A DNA stretch of 64,000 nucleotides from JAYRZB01 sp041916675 (GTDB lineage: Bacteria > Pseudomonadota > Alphaproteobacteria > Rhizobiales > Devosiaceae): assembly GCA_041916675.1 (NCBI GenBank), contig JAYRZB010000005.1, positions 248,001 through 312,000 of the forward strand, in the 5' to 3' direction. The notes beneath the pieces are model-generated. The model was given only the letters and a program-made list of their open reading frames with translations, ran no database searches and was not told the origin of the DNA. Shown here piece after piece: positions 43,307 through 52,061 of this stretch (positions are counted from its first letter, which is position 1; every line of letters begins with the position of its first letter). The position numbers and the translations under genes are program-made.

Positions 43307-44536
43307 GTGACGGATCTGGCGATTTTGTGGGAATGGGGCGCGTTTGCGGCGCGGTGGCTGCACGTGATCACGGCCATCGCCTGGATCGGGTCGTCGTTCT
43401 ATTTCATTGCGCTCGACCTTGGCCTGCGCAGGACGCCGAACCTGCCCAAGCTGGCCCATGGCGAAGAGTGGCAGGTGCATGGCGGCGGATTCTACCATGT
43501 CGAAAAGTATTTGGTGGCGCCCGAGACGCTGCCCGAGCACCTGACCTGGTTCAAATGGGAAAGCTATTCGACCTGGCTGTCGGGCTTTTTGATGCTGGTG
43601 ATCGTCTATTATGCCGGGGCCGATCTCTTCCTGATCGACCGACATGTGTTCGACATGCCCAATTATGTGGCCATCCTGATTTCGATGGGTTCGATCGCCT
43701 TTGGCTGGATTGCCTACAACGCGCTCTGCCAATCGAAGATCGGCGAGAGCACGACCGGGCTGATGGTGCTGCTGTTCGTGCTGCTGACGGCGATGGCCTG
43801 GGCCTATACGCAGGTGTTCACCGGGCGCGCGGCGCTGCTGCACATGGGGGCGTTTACCGCCACCATCATGAGCGCGAACGTGTTCTTCATCATCATGCCC
43901 AACCAGCGCAAGGTGGTGGCGACGCTCAAGGCGGGCGGGGTGCCTGACGCCAAATATGGCAAGATCGCCAAGCAGCGCAGCCTGCACAATAACTACCTGA
44001 CGCTGCCCGTCATTTTCTTCATGCTGTCCAACCATTACCCGCTGGCCTTTGCCACACCCTATAACTGGGTGATCGCGTCGCTGATCTTTTTGATGGGCGT
44101 GGTGATCCGGCACTATTTCAACACCAAGCATGCCCGCAAGGGGCACCCGAGCTGGACCTGGTTTGTGGCGGTGGTGATCTTTATCCTGATCTGCTGGCTC
44201 TCGACGGTGCCGCGCACCGACACAGGGCGTGAAGAGATCGCCTCGCGGGCGGCCGAACCGTTCCTGGCCTCAGTACATTTCCCGGCGGTGCGCGATACGG
44301 TGATGGGGCGCTGTTCGATGTGCCATGCGCCCGAGCCGGTGTGGGAGGGTGTCCTGCAGGCGCCCAAGGCGGTGCATCTTGATAGCGATGCGGCCATTGC
44401 CAACCATGCCCAGCAGATTGCCGTGCAGGCAGGCTATTCGCACGCCATGCCGCCGGGCAATGTGACCGAGATCACCGAGGAAGAAAGGGCCCTGCTGGTG
44501 GCCTGGTATCGTGATGCCACGGGTGGCCGCTCATGA
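43307..44536 (+). CDS. puuD: Membrane urate hydroxylase PuuD with C-terminal cytochrome c
   Basis: This 409-residue protein has an N-terminal domain with about eight helices (urate oxidase N-terminal family; RWLHVITAIAWIGSSFYFIALD and EEWQVHGGGFYHVEKY are typical) and a C-terminal cytochrome c domain with CSMCH at residues 336-340. It oxidises urate to 5-hydroxyisourate without oxygen-dependent UOX or HpxO, passing electrons to the respiratory chain. The GTG at 43307 follows GGAGGAGGA and gives the normal length. guaD overlaps its stop by 4 bases. Confidence 0.93.
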   Translation: MTDLAILWEWGAFAARWLHVITAIAWIGSSFYFIALDLGLRRTPNLPKLAHGEEWQVHGGGFYHVEKYLVAPETLPEHLTWFKWESYSTWLSGFLMLVIVYYAGADLFLIDRHVFDMPNYVAILISMGSIAFGWIAYNALCQSKIGESTTGLMVLLFVLLTAMAWAYTQVFTGRAALLHMGAFTATIMSANVFFIIMPNQRKVVATLKAGGVPDAKYGKIAKQRSLHNNYLTLPVIFFMLSNHYPLAFATPYNWVIASLIFLMGVVIRHYFNTKHARKGHPSWTWFVAVVIFILICWLSTVPRTDTGREEIASRAAEPFLASVHFPAVRDTVMGRCSMCHAPEPVWEGVLQAPKAVHLDSDAAIANHAQQIAVQAGYSHAMPPGNVTEITEEERALLVAWYRDATGGRS

Positions 44537-45831
44537 ACGCGGGCAAGACCATCCTGCGTGGACGGGTGCTGAGTTTCATCAGCGAGCCGCAGGGCGCCGA
44601 TGACACGGAAAGTTACCGCTATATCGAAGACGGGGCGGTGGCGATTGCCGATGGCAGGATCGTTTCAGTTGGGCCGTTCGAGGAGACAAATGCGGCAGAT
44701 GTGACCGTGATCGACCACCGGCCGCACCTGATTGTGCCCGGGCTGATCGACCCGCATATCCACTTTCCGCAAATGCAGGTGATCGGTTCCTATGCGGCCA
44801 ATCTGCTCGAATGGCTCAACACCTATACGTTTGTCGAAGAACAGAAGTTTGCAGATCCCGCGCACGCCGACCGGATCGCCGGGCGGTTTTTCGATGAGTT
44901 GATCCGGCACGGCACGACGACGGCGGCGGCCTATTGTTCGGTACACAAGGCATCGGCGGAGGCGTTCTTTACCGTGGCCGAGCAGCGCAACCTGCGCATG
45001 GTGGCGGGCAAAGTGATGATGGATCGCAACGCCCCCGAAGCGCTGCGCGACACCCCGCAGCAGGGCTATGACGACACCAGGGCGCTGATCGAAAAATGGC
45101 ACGGACGCGGCCGGGCGCATTATGCCATCACGCCGCGCTTTGCCATTACCTCGACGCCCGAGCAGATGGACATGGCGCAGTCGCTGGCGCGGGAGTTTCC
45201 CGATTGCCACATCCAGACGCACCTGTCGGAGAACCTGGCGGAGATCGAATTCGCCAAGGAGCTCTATCCCAACCTCGGCGATTATACCGGCATTTATGAG
45301 AAGTATCAGTTGCTGGGGCCCAAGACGCTGCTGGGCCACTGCATCCACCTGTCGGATCGCGAGGTGGGACTGTTGAGCGAGACCGGGGCGGTGGCGGTGT
45401 TCTGCCCGACCTCGAACATGTTCATCGGCTCGGGGTTGTTCGACCATGATCGGCTGCACGCCGCCAGCGCCCGGATCGCCATTGCCACCGATGTGGGCGG
45501 GGGCACGAGTTATTCGATGCTGCGCACGCTCGACGAGGGCTACAAGGTGCTGCAACTGCGCGGGCAGCGGCTGCACCCGCTGCGCTCGTTCTACATGGCG
45601 ACGCTAGGCAATGCCCGGGCGCTGTCGCTGGATGGGGTGATCGGATCGCTAGAGCCGGGGGCGGACGCCGATATTGCCGTGCTCGATGCCCGCGCCACCC
45701 CGCAGATGGCGTTGCGCATGGAGACGGTGACGAGCCTTGTCGAAGAGCTGTTCCTGCTCCAGACCTGTGGGGATGACAGGGCAGTGGTGGAAGTTTATGT
45801 TGCTGGCCAGGCGGCGAAATCAGCTCTTTAG
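44533..45831 (+). CDS. guaD: Guanine deaminase (amidohydrolase type)
   Basis: This 432-residue metal-dependent amidohydrolase converts guanine to xanthine. Metal-ligand motifs are PGLIDPHIHFPQM at the start of the barrel, CHIQTHLSE, LLGHCIHLS and IATDVGGGTSYSML. Its ATG overlaps the puuD stop by 4 bases (ATGA). It supplies xanthine to XdhABC encoded upstream. Confidence 0.94.
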   Translation: MNAGKTILRGRVLSFISEPQGADDTESYRYIEDGAVAIADGRIVSVGPFEETNAADVTVIDHRPHLIVPGLIDPHIHFPQMQVIGSYAANLLEWLNTYTFVEEQKFADPAHADRIAGRFFDELIRHGTTTAAAYCSVHKASAEAFFTVAEQRNLRMVAGKVMMDRNAPEALRDTPQQGYDDTRALIEKWHGRGRAHYAITPRFAITSTPEQMDMAQSLAREFPDCHIQTHLSENLAEIEFAKELYPNLGDYTGIYEKYQLLGPKTLLGHCIHLSDREVGLLSETGAVAVFCPTSNMFIGSGLFDHDRLHAASARIAIATDVGGGTSYSMLRTLDEGYKVLQLRGQRLHPLRSFYMATLGNARALSLDGVIGSLEPGADADIAVLDARATPQMALRMETVTSLVEELFLLQTCGDDRAVVEVYVAGQAAKSAL

Positions 45832-45866
45832 TTCATTTTTCAACATTTGATTTTGGGGTTTTTCAC

Positions 45867-46337
45867 ATGCGTTTTGCTGGCAATGCGATCTGGTTTGTAT
45901 TTGGTGGCGCGCTCACGGCGCTGATCTGGCTGATCGGGGCGGTGCTGTTTGCCATCACTATTGTCGGGCTGCCGTTGAGCCGTGCTGCCATTGAAATGGC
46001 CAAGATTTCGGCCTTTCCGTTCGGCAAGGACGTGGTGCACATCCGCGAGCTCGACAACAAGAAGCTGAGCACAAAGACCGGCATTCTGGGGGTGATCGGC
46101 TTCATCACCAATGTGGTTTGGGCGCTGAGCTTTGGGATCATTCTGTTCCTGGCCTATATCATTACTGGGGTGATCAACTGCCTGACTTTGATCGGCATTC
46201 CGTTTGGGCTGCAGGCTTTCAAGCTGGCCGGGATTTCGCTGTGGCCGGTTGGGCGGCGCGTGGTGTCGCTGGAATTGGCCAAGGCAGCGCGGGAAAGCAA
46301 TGCTGCGGCCAAGCTCGCGCAGTACCGCAGTGCCTGA
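45867..46337 (+). CDS. YccF domain inner-membrane protein
   Basis: This 156-residue membrane protein has two repeats of the YccF (DUF307) type: GNAIWFVFGGALTALIWLIG with the loop TIVGLPLSRAAIEMAKISAFPFG, and a second set NVVWALSFGIILFL with GIPFGLQAFKLAGISLWPVGR. Its function is unknown. It starts 35 bases after guaD on the same strand and may be a passenger of the purine operon; nothing ties it to purines by sequence. Confidence 0.88.
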   Translation: MRFAGNAIWFVFGGALTALIWLIGAVLFAITIVGLPLSRAAIEMAKISAFPFGKDVVHIRELDNKKLSTKTGILGVIGFITNVVWALSFGIILFLAYIITGVINCLTLIGIPFGLQAFKLAGISLWPVGRRVVSLELAKAARESNAAAKLAQYRSA

Positions 46338-46448
46338 CCGGTGGGCCTTGCACTCAGGCTCGGCCTTCTAAAACCAAGTACGGATTGGCCGCCGGGCAAA
46401 TCCATGCCATGGCTTGGGTTGATTTGCGCGCGTGCGTTAGAGGACTGA

Positions 46449-48608
46449 ATGGCTGAATATCTCGACAAGGCTGGGCTCAAGGTTGATGCGCTTTTGGCGC
46501 GGTTTGTGGAGGAGCGGGCGCTGGCCGGGCTCGCCATCAGCCCCGAGGCGTTTTGGGCCGGTTTTGCCGGAATCGTGGAGGAGATGGGGCCGCGGAACCG
46601 GGCGCTGCTCAAGCGCCGCGACGAGCTGCAGCACCAGATCGACGACTGGCACCGCCAGAACGGGCCAGTGGCCAAAGACCCGGCCGGATACGAAGCCTAT
46701 CTGCGCCGCATTGGGTATCTGGCCGATGAGCCCGCCGATTTCACCATCGAGACGAGCGGGCTCGACCCCGAGATCGCGAGCCTCTGCGGGCCGCAGCTGG
46801 TGGTGCCGGTGTCGAACGCGCGCTATGCGCTGAACGCGGCCAATGCGCGCTGGGGTAGTCTTTATGATGCGCTCTATGGCACCGATGCGCTGCCCAGAGA
46901 TGGCGACATGGCACCGGGCAAGGGCTTCAACCCCAAGCGTGGTGCCGCCGTTGTGGCACGGGCTGCAGCGTTCCTTGATGAGAGCTTTCCCCTCGCCAGC
47001 GGCAGCCATGCAGGGGTGACGGCTTATGACGTGACCGAGGCCAATGGAAAGCCCGTGCTGACCATCCGCGCCGCAGGCGGTGTGACCGGGTTGGCCAATG
47101 CCGCCCAGTTTGCCGGATATCGTCGCGACGGGGACAAGGTAGCGATCCTGCTCGTGCACAACGGCCTGCATGCCGAACTGCTGCTCGACCGCACCAGCCC
47201 GATCGGGGGCACGCATGCGGCCGGGCTTGCCGATGTGCTGCTCGAAAGCGCCCTGACCACCATCCAGGACTGCGAAGACTCGGTGGCGGCGGTCGATGCC
47301 GCCGACAAGGTCGAGGTCTATGCCAACTGGCTCGGGCTGATGGACGGCACGCTTGAGGATACGTTCGAAAAGGGCGGGCGGCTGGTGACGCGGCGGCTCA
47401 ATGCCGACAGGCGCTACACCGGCGCCGATGGCAAGGACCTGGTGCTGAAAGGCCGGGCGCTGCTGTTGGTGCGCAACGTAGGGCACCTGATGACGACGCC
47501 GGCCATTCAGGATGCCTCGGGTCGGCAGATCGGCGAAGGCATTATGGATGCGGTGATGACCGTCGCCTGCGCACTGCATGACAAGGTGAACTCGCGCACC
47601 GGGGCGATCTATATCGTCAAGCCCAAGATGCATGGGCCCGAGGAAGTGCAGTTTGCCTGCGATATCTTCGGGGCGGTCGAGAGGCTGTTCGGGCTCAAGC
47701 CCAACACCATCAAGATCGGCATCATGGACGAAGAGCGCCGCACATCGGCGAACCTGAAGGCCTGCATTTATGCGGCGCGCCAGCGGGTGTTCTTCATCAA
47801 TACCGGGTTTCTCGACCGCACGGGCGACGAGATTCACACCTCGATGGAAGCCGGGCCGGTGCTGCGCAAGGACCAGATCAAATCCGAGCGCTGGATCGGG
47901 GCCTATGAGGACCGCAATGTGCTGATCGGACTGGCCTGCGGGTTTGCCGGCAAGGCCCAGATCGGCAAGGGCATGTGGGCGCGGCCCGACGACATGGCCG
48001 AAATGCTCAAGGCCAAGATCGGGCACCCCAATGCGGGCGCCAATACGGCGTGGGTGCCATCGCCGACGGCGGCGACGCTGCATGCGCTGCACTATCACCA
48101 GGTCGATGTGTTCGAGGCCCAGAAGCGCCGCCACAACCAGCCGGTGCCGCCACTGGCAGACCTGTTCTCGATGCCGGTGCTGGACCCCAAGACCCTGAGC
48201 CGGGAGGAGATTATCCGCGAGCTCGAGAACAATGCGCAGGGCATTCTCGGCTATGTTGTGCGCTGGGTGCAGCAGGGGGTGGGCTGTTCGAAGGTGCCCG
48301 ACATCAACAATGTGGGGTTGATGGAAGACCGGGCCACGTGCCGGATTTCGAGCCAGGCAGTGGCCAACTGGCTGCGCCACGGTGTGGTGAGCAAGGACGA
48401 TGTGACCGGGGTTTTCGAGCGCATGGCCGAGGTGGTCGATGCCCAGAATGCCGGTGACCCGATCTATCGGCCGATGGCCTCGAACTTCCGTTCCGCAGCA
48501 TTCCGCGCGGCGCTGTCGCTGGCGCTCGAAGGGGCAAGCCAGCCCTCGGGCTATACCGAACCGCTGCTGCATGCACGGCGGCTTGAGGTGAAGGCCCGCT
48601 CGGCCTGA
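46449..48608 (+). CDS. glcB: Malate synthase G
   Basis: This 719-residue enzyme condenses glyoxylate and acetyl-CoA to malate. It is of the long G isoform, with the TIM barrel and the C-terminal helical domain: TTIQDCEDSVAAVDA, NVGHLMTTPAI, KPKMHGPEEVQFA, LGLKPNTIKIGIMDEERR-like block and GVGCSKVPDINNVGLMEDRA. Being in the purine region and on the same strand as guaD, it offers a sink for the glyoxylate released by AllA, besides its role in glycolate use. Confidence 0.96.
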   Translation: MAEYLDKAGLKVDALLARFVEERALAGLAISPEAFWAGFAGIVEEMGPRNRALLKRRDELQHQIDDWHRQNGPVAKDPAGYEAYLRRIGYLADEPADFTIETSGLDPEIASLCGPQLVVPVSNARYALNAANARWGSLYDALYGTDALPRDGDMAPGKGFNPKRGAAVVARAAAFLDESFPLASGSHAGVTAYDVTEANGKPVLTIRAAGGVTGLANAAQFAGYRRDGDKVAILLVHNGLHAELLLDRTSPIGGTHAAGLADVLLESALTTIQDCEDSVAAVDAADKVEVYANWLGLMDGTLEDTFEKGGRLVTRRLNADRRYTGADGKDLVLKGRALLLVRNVGHLMTTPAIQDASGRQIGEGIMDAVMTVACALHDKVNSRTGAIYIVKPKMHGPEEVQFACDIFGAVERLFGLKPNTIKIGIMDEERRTSANLKACIYAARQRVFFINTGFLDRTGDEIHTSMEAGPVLRKDQIKSERWIGAYEDRNVLIGLACGFAGKAQIGKGMWARPDDMAEMLKAKIGHPNAGANTAWVPSPTAATLHALHYHQVDVFEAQKRRHNQPVPPLADLFSMPVLDPKTLSREEIIRELENNAQGILGYVVRWVQQGVGCSKVPDINNVGLMEDRATCRISSQAVANWLRHGVVSKDDVTGVFERMAEVVDAQNAGDPIYRPMASNFRSAAFRAALSLALEGASQPSGYTEPLLHARRLEVKARSA

Positions 48609-48610
48609 AC

Positions 48611-50251
48611 CTAGTCCCTGAACTCATAGGTGGGCAGGATGATGGTGGTGGGGTGCTCAGGATCATGGAAGATTTCCATGTCCGAGGCCTCGAGCCCGGT
48701 GCCGGTGCCGATGGGTTCGCCGGTGCCGGTATTGCGGGCATAACGCGGATGGGCGCCCGAAGAAATCTGCAACCGCAACCGGTGGCCGCGGTTGAAGCAG
48801 TGAGCGGTGGCGTGGAGGCGGATCTTGAGCTTCCAGATATTCTCCGGCATGGCGGGATCGGACGCGCCCATGCGGACGAAGCCATCGCAGATATTGGTCG
48901 AGACGCCATCGGGTGAGACATCGCAGAGCCGCATGAAGTAATCGGCATGGATGAGGCTGGCGCGGGCAAACAGCGTGGCCTTGACGTGGCCGATGATGGT
49001 GAGCGGTGAAACCAGCGGTTCGGAGGTGTAGGTCAATACATCCCGTCGGGCTTCGAGCGGGGCATTGTCGACCGGACCGGCACCGGTGAAGGCGAAGATG
49101 GCCCCGCCCAGATTGGGCGTGGGATCGGCGGGATCGTAGCGGTAGCGGTCGGGTGCGGTGACATGGGCCGCGCGCTGCGACAGCACGCCGCCCTCGTGGA
49201 TATGCCAGAGCTGGTCATTGGCCGCTTCGGGCGGGTAGGCATCGAATTCGCGCCAGCGGTTCTCGCCGGTGATGTGGATGCGCACCGGCTTTTCGCGCAG
49301 GTCGGCGCGCTCGTTCATGAGTTGGGCGCGCATCCAGATCAGGGTTTGTTTGATGGACTCGCCCTGCATGTCGTTGCTGACATGGAACCACGGACCAACG
49401 GTGAGGTAAGGCGTTTGCCCCGCCTCCACGAGGGTTTCATAATCGCGCAAAAGCTGGTCGAGCATGAAATCGTACCAGCCGGAAATGAAGTGGTTGGGCG
49501 GGGTGCGGATGCCCAGCCGATGGGTGTGGTCGAGCGGTTCCCAGAAGGCGGGGTTGTCCACCGACTCGGCAAACCAGCGACGCCAGAACGGTACCTGGTG
49601 GCCGAGAACACGAACGTCGCCATCGACCAGCGGCAGTTGGAGGGCAGCAGCGGCAGTGCGCTTTTCAATCTCGCCGCTGGCCATGCGGCTGGCAAAGCCG
49701 ACCGGGTTTTTGCGGATGCCTTCGATGGTCTGCAGCCAGCTCAGCCAGAGCCCGAGATGAAAGGCGCCGTGGGGAAAGACCACGGACTGGAACTCGGCGC
49801 TGGTGACCTTGGTGGACATGGCCGAGATTTTGGGCAGCGCATCGGAAATGGCCCATTGAGCATAGCCGAGATAGCTCGGCCCGGTGACGCCCAGGCGGCC
49901 ATCGAACCAGGGTTGCTGCTTGATCCATTCAAGGGTTGCAAGGCCATCGGCGCGCTCGCTGGTCAGCGGATCAAACTCACCGCCGGACCGATCGGTGCCG
50001 CGACAGGCCTGAAGGACGACGTGAAAGCCGCGCTCGGCATAGACGTCGGCAACGGTGGAAAAGCCGCGCAGCCCATAGGGCTGGCGCATGAGGAGGGTCG
50101 GGCGCTTGTCCTTGACCAGCGGGGCGTAGTGTTCGGTGGCGAGCCTGACGCCATCGGGCATGACGACATCGATATTGCCGGTCTTGCGGACGCGGTTGCG
50201 GCGGCGGGGCAGCCGATACATGCGCGCCACAAACAGGCTGCCGATGCTCAT
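48611..50251 (-). CDS. CocE/NonD family serine hydrolase
   Basis: This 546-residue alpha/beta hydrolase belongs to the CocE/NonD (peptidase S15) group. The nucleophile motif is GPSYLGYAQW, the N-terminal strand has GVRLATEHYAP, and the oxyanion-hole Tyr lies in MRQPYG. The C-terminal jelly-roll domain includes CFNRGHRLRLQISSGAHPRYARN. Relatives hydrolyse acyl esters, amides or proline peptides; the substrate here is unknown. It converges on glcB with only two bases between them and starts 18 bases after the adenine deaminase gene, so these two minus-strand genes are an operon. Confidence 0.88.
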   Translation of the reverse strand: MSIGSLFVARMYRLPRRRNRVRKTGNIDVVMPDGVRLATEHYAPLVKDKRPTLLMRQPYGLRGFSTVADVYAERGFHVVLQACRGTDRSGGEFDPLTSERADGLATLEWIKQQPWFDGRLGVTGPSYLGYAQWAISDALPKISAMSTKVTSAEFQSVVFPHGAFHLGLWLSWLQTIEGIRKNPVGFASRMASGEIEKRTAAAALQLPLVDGDVRVLGHQVPFWRRWFAESVDNPAFWEPLDHTHRLGIRTPPNHFISGWYDFMLDQLLRDYETLVEAGQTPYLTVGPWFHVSNDMQGESIKQTLIWMRAQLMNERADLREKPVRIHITGENRWREFDAYPPEAANDQLWHIHEGGVLSQRAAHVTAPDRYRYDPADPTPNLGGAIFAFTGAGPVDNAPLEARRDVLTYTSEPLVSPLTIIGHVKATLFARASLIHADYFMRLCDVSPDGVSTNICDGFVRMGASDPAMPENIWKLKIRLHATAHCFNRGHRLRLQISSGAHPRYARNTGTGEPIGTGTGLEASDMEIFHDPEHPTTIILPTYEFRD

Positions 50252-50269
50252 GGTGCCGGGCTCATCAGG

Positions 50270-51979
50270 TCAGCTCACAAAATCAAACGCATCGACATCA
50301 AACAGGCCTTTGTCGGTCATTTTCAAATGCGGAATGACCGGCAGGGCGAGGAAGGCCACCTGCAGGAAAGGTTCGGGCAGAACGCAACCGAGCGCAAGGG
50401 CGGCATCGCGCAAATGATGGAGATCACGGGCGACGGTTTCGAAGGGGTTAAGGCTCATCAGCCCGGCGATGGGCAGGGCCAGTTCGGCGGTGATGCGGCC
50501 GCTTTCGGTGACGACGAATCCGCCCCTGAGTGCGCGCAGCCGGTTGACGGCCAGCGCCATGTCTTCGTCGGAAACGCCGACGACGGTGATGTTGTGGCTG
50601 TCATGCCCGACCGAGGAGGCGATGGCTCCGCGCTTGATGCCGAAGCCGGTGACGAAGCCGTGGCCGATATTGCCGTTCTTGCCGTGTCGCTCGACGACGG
50701 CGACCTTGATGACGTCGGCAGCGGTATCGGGCTGCAGACCCTTTTCGGTGACGGGAAGGCTGGCCTCCTCGCGGAAGGTCAGGATCAGGCCCGGCCTGAC
50801 GCCGATGACCGGGGTTGAGTTCTGGCCCGGCCGGGGCGGGGAATAAAAACTTTCGGCGGTGACGGGGCGGGCCTTCATCGAGGTGAGGCCGACCGGCTCG
50901 ACCGGCTGGCGGGCGGCAAACAGGGCCGGGGTGACGAGGCGGCCACCGGTGACGACATCGGAAACGATGCATTCCTCAAGACTGTCGAGCAGGACGATAT
51001 CAGCGCGCCAGCCCGGTGCGACCAGGCCGCGATCACGCAGGCCAAAGATACGGGCGGCTGAATGGCTGGCGGCGCGATAGACGTGGTGCAGCGGGCGGCC
51101 CATGGCAATGAGGCGGCGGATGGAGCTATCGAGGTGGCCCTCTTCGGCAATGTCGAGCGGATTGCGATCATCGGTGCACAGCGCCACAAAGCTTGAGGTG
51201 TTCTCGTCGAGCACTTCGGCGAGCGCCTTGAGATCCTTGGAGACCGAACCCTCGCGGATCAGGATGGCCATGCCGCGGGCGAGCTTTTCTCGCGCCTCGC
51301 GGGCGGAAGTGGCCTCATGATCGGTGCGGATGCCGGCGGCGAGATAGCCGTTGAGCGCATAGCCCGAGAGCAGGGGCGCGTGGCCATCGATATGCCCATC
51401 CTGAAAGGCCAGGAGCTTGGCGATGATCCCCGGATCGGCATTGAGCACGCCGGGGAAGTTCATCATTTCGGCCAGGCCGATGACTTTGGGGTGCGCGCGC
51501 AGAGGCAACAGATCGTCGATCTCGAGTGCGGCGCCGGAGGTTTCGAAGGCGGTGGCGGGCACGCAGGAGGAGAGGTTGATGCGGATATCCATGATGGTGC
51601 GCTCGGCACAATCGAGGAAATAGCGGATGCCTTCTGTGCCGAGCACATTGGCGATTTCATGCGGATCGCAGATGACGGTGGTGACCCCATGCGGGAGCAC
51701 GCAGCGATCGAACTCGAAGGGGGTGACGAGGGAGGATTCGATATGCAGGTGCGTGTCGATGAAGCCGGGCACGGCAAAGCGCCCGCGACCATCGATGGTG
51801 GTTTTGCCGATATAGCGTTCGCCGGTGCCCACGATGCGGTCGGCGACGACGGCAATGTCGGTTTCGGTGATGGCGCCGGTGATGACATCGAGCAGCCGAA
51901 TATTGCTGATCACCAGATCGGCCGGGCGCTTGCCGGAACCGGCTTCGATCATCTCGATCAGGGTATTGGCAGACGTCAT
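50270..51979 (-). CDS. ade: Adenine deaminase
   Basis: This 569-residue amidohydrolase converts adenine to hypoxanthine. Characteristic motifs are PGFIDTHLHIESSLVTP (HxH metal site), VICDPHEIANVLG, GHAPLLSGYALNGYLAAGI, CTDDRNPLDIAEEGH and SVGHDSHNITVVG. Hypoxanthine feeds XdhABC, which completes entry of both purine bases into the pathway. It is the first gene of a two-gene operon with the CocE/NonD hydrolase. Confidence 0.95.
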   Translation of the reverse strand: MTSANTLIEMIEAGSGKRPADLVISNIRLLDVITGAITETDIAVVADRIVGTGERYIGKTTIDGRGRFAVPGFIDTHLHIESSLVTPFEFDRCVLPHGVTTVICDPHEIANVLGTEGIRYFLDCAERTIMDIRINLSSCVPATAFETSGAALEIDDLLPLRAHPKVIGLAEMMNFPGVLNADPGIIAKLLAFQDGHIDGHAPLLSGYALNGYLAAGIRTDHEATSAREAREKLARGMAILIREGSVSKDLKALAEVLDENTSSFVALCTDDRNPLDIAEEGHLDSSIRRLIAMGRPLHHVYRAASHSAARIFGLRDRGLVAPGWRADIVLLDSLEECIVSDVVTGGRLVTPALFAARQPVEPVGLTSMKARPVTAESFYSPPRPGQNSTPVIGVRPGLILTFREEASLPVTEKGLQPDTAADVIKVAVVERHGKNGNIGHGFVTGFGIKRGAIASSVGHDSHNITVVGVSDEDMALAVNRLRALRGGFVVTESGRITAELALPIAGLMSLNPFETVARDLHHLRDAALALGCVLPEPFLQVAFLALPVIPHLKMTDKGLFDVDAFDFVS

Positions 51980-52061
51980 TGGGCGGATAGGCTCCTGCTA
52001 AAGCGCCACCGTCCGCTTTGCCGCCGATGCGGTCAAGAGGGTCAGCCTAGTTTAGCCTGCC

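Noticed and set aside
43229..44146. 305-residue minus-strand frame within puuD
   Set aside because: It is complementary to the strongly supported PuuD membrane domain and lacks hydrophobic or domain structure of its own.
46437..48572. 711-residue open frame antisense to malate synthase G
   Set aside because: It mirrors glcB in the complementary frame; its translation is rich in His, Arg and Gln with no domain, which is the usual artefact of GC-rich codon use.
49163..50818. 551-residue plus-strand frame across the CocE/NonD and adenine deaminase genes
   Set aside because: It spans two genes on the opposite strand, including their junction, and shows no domain.
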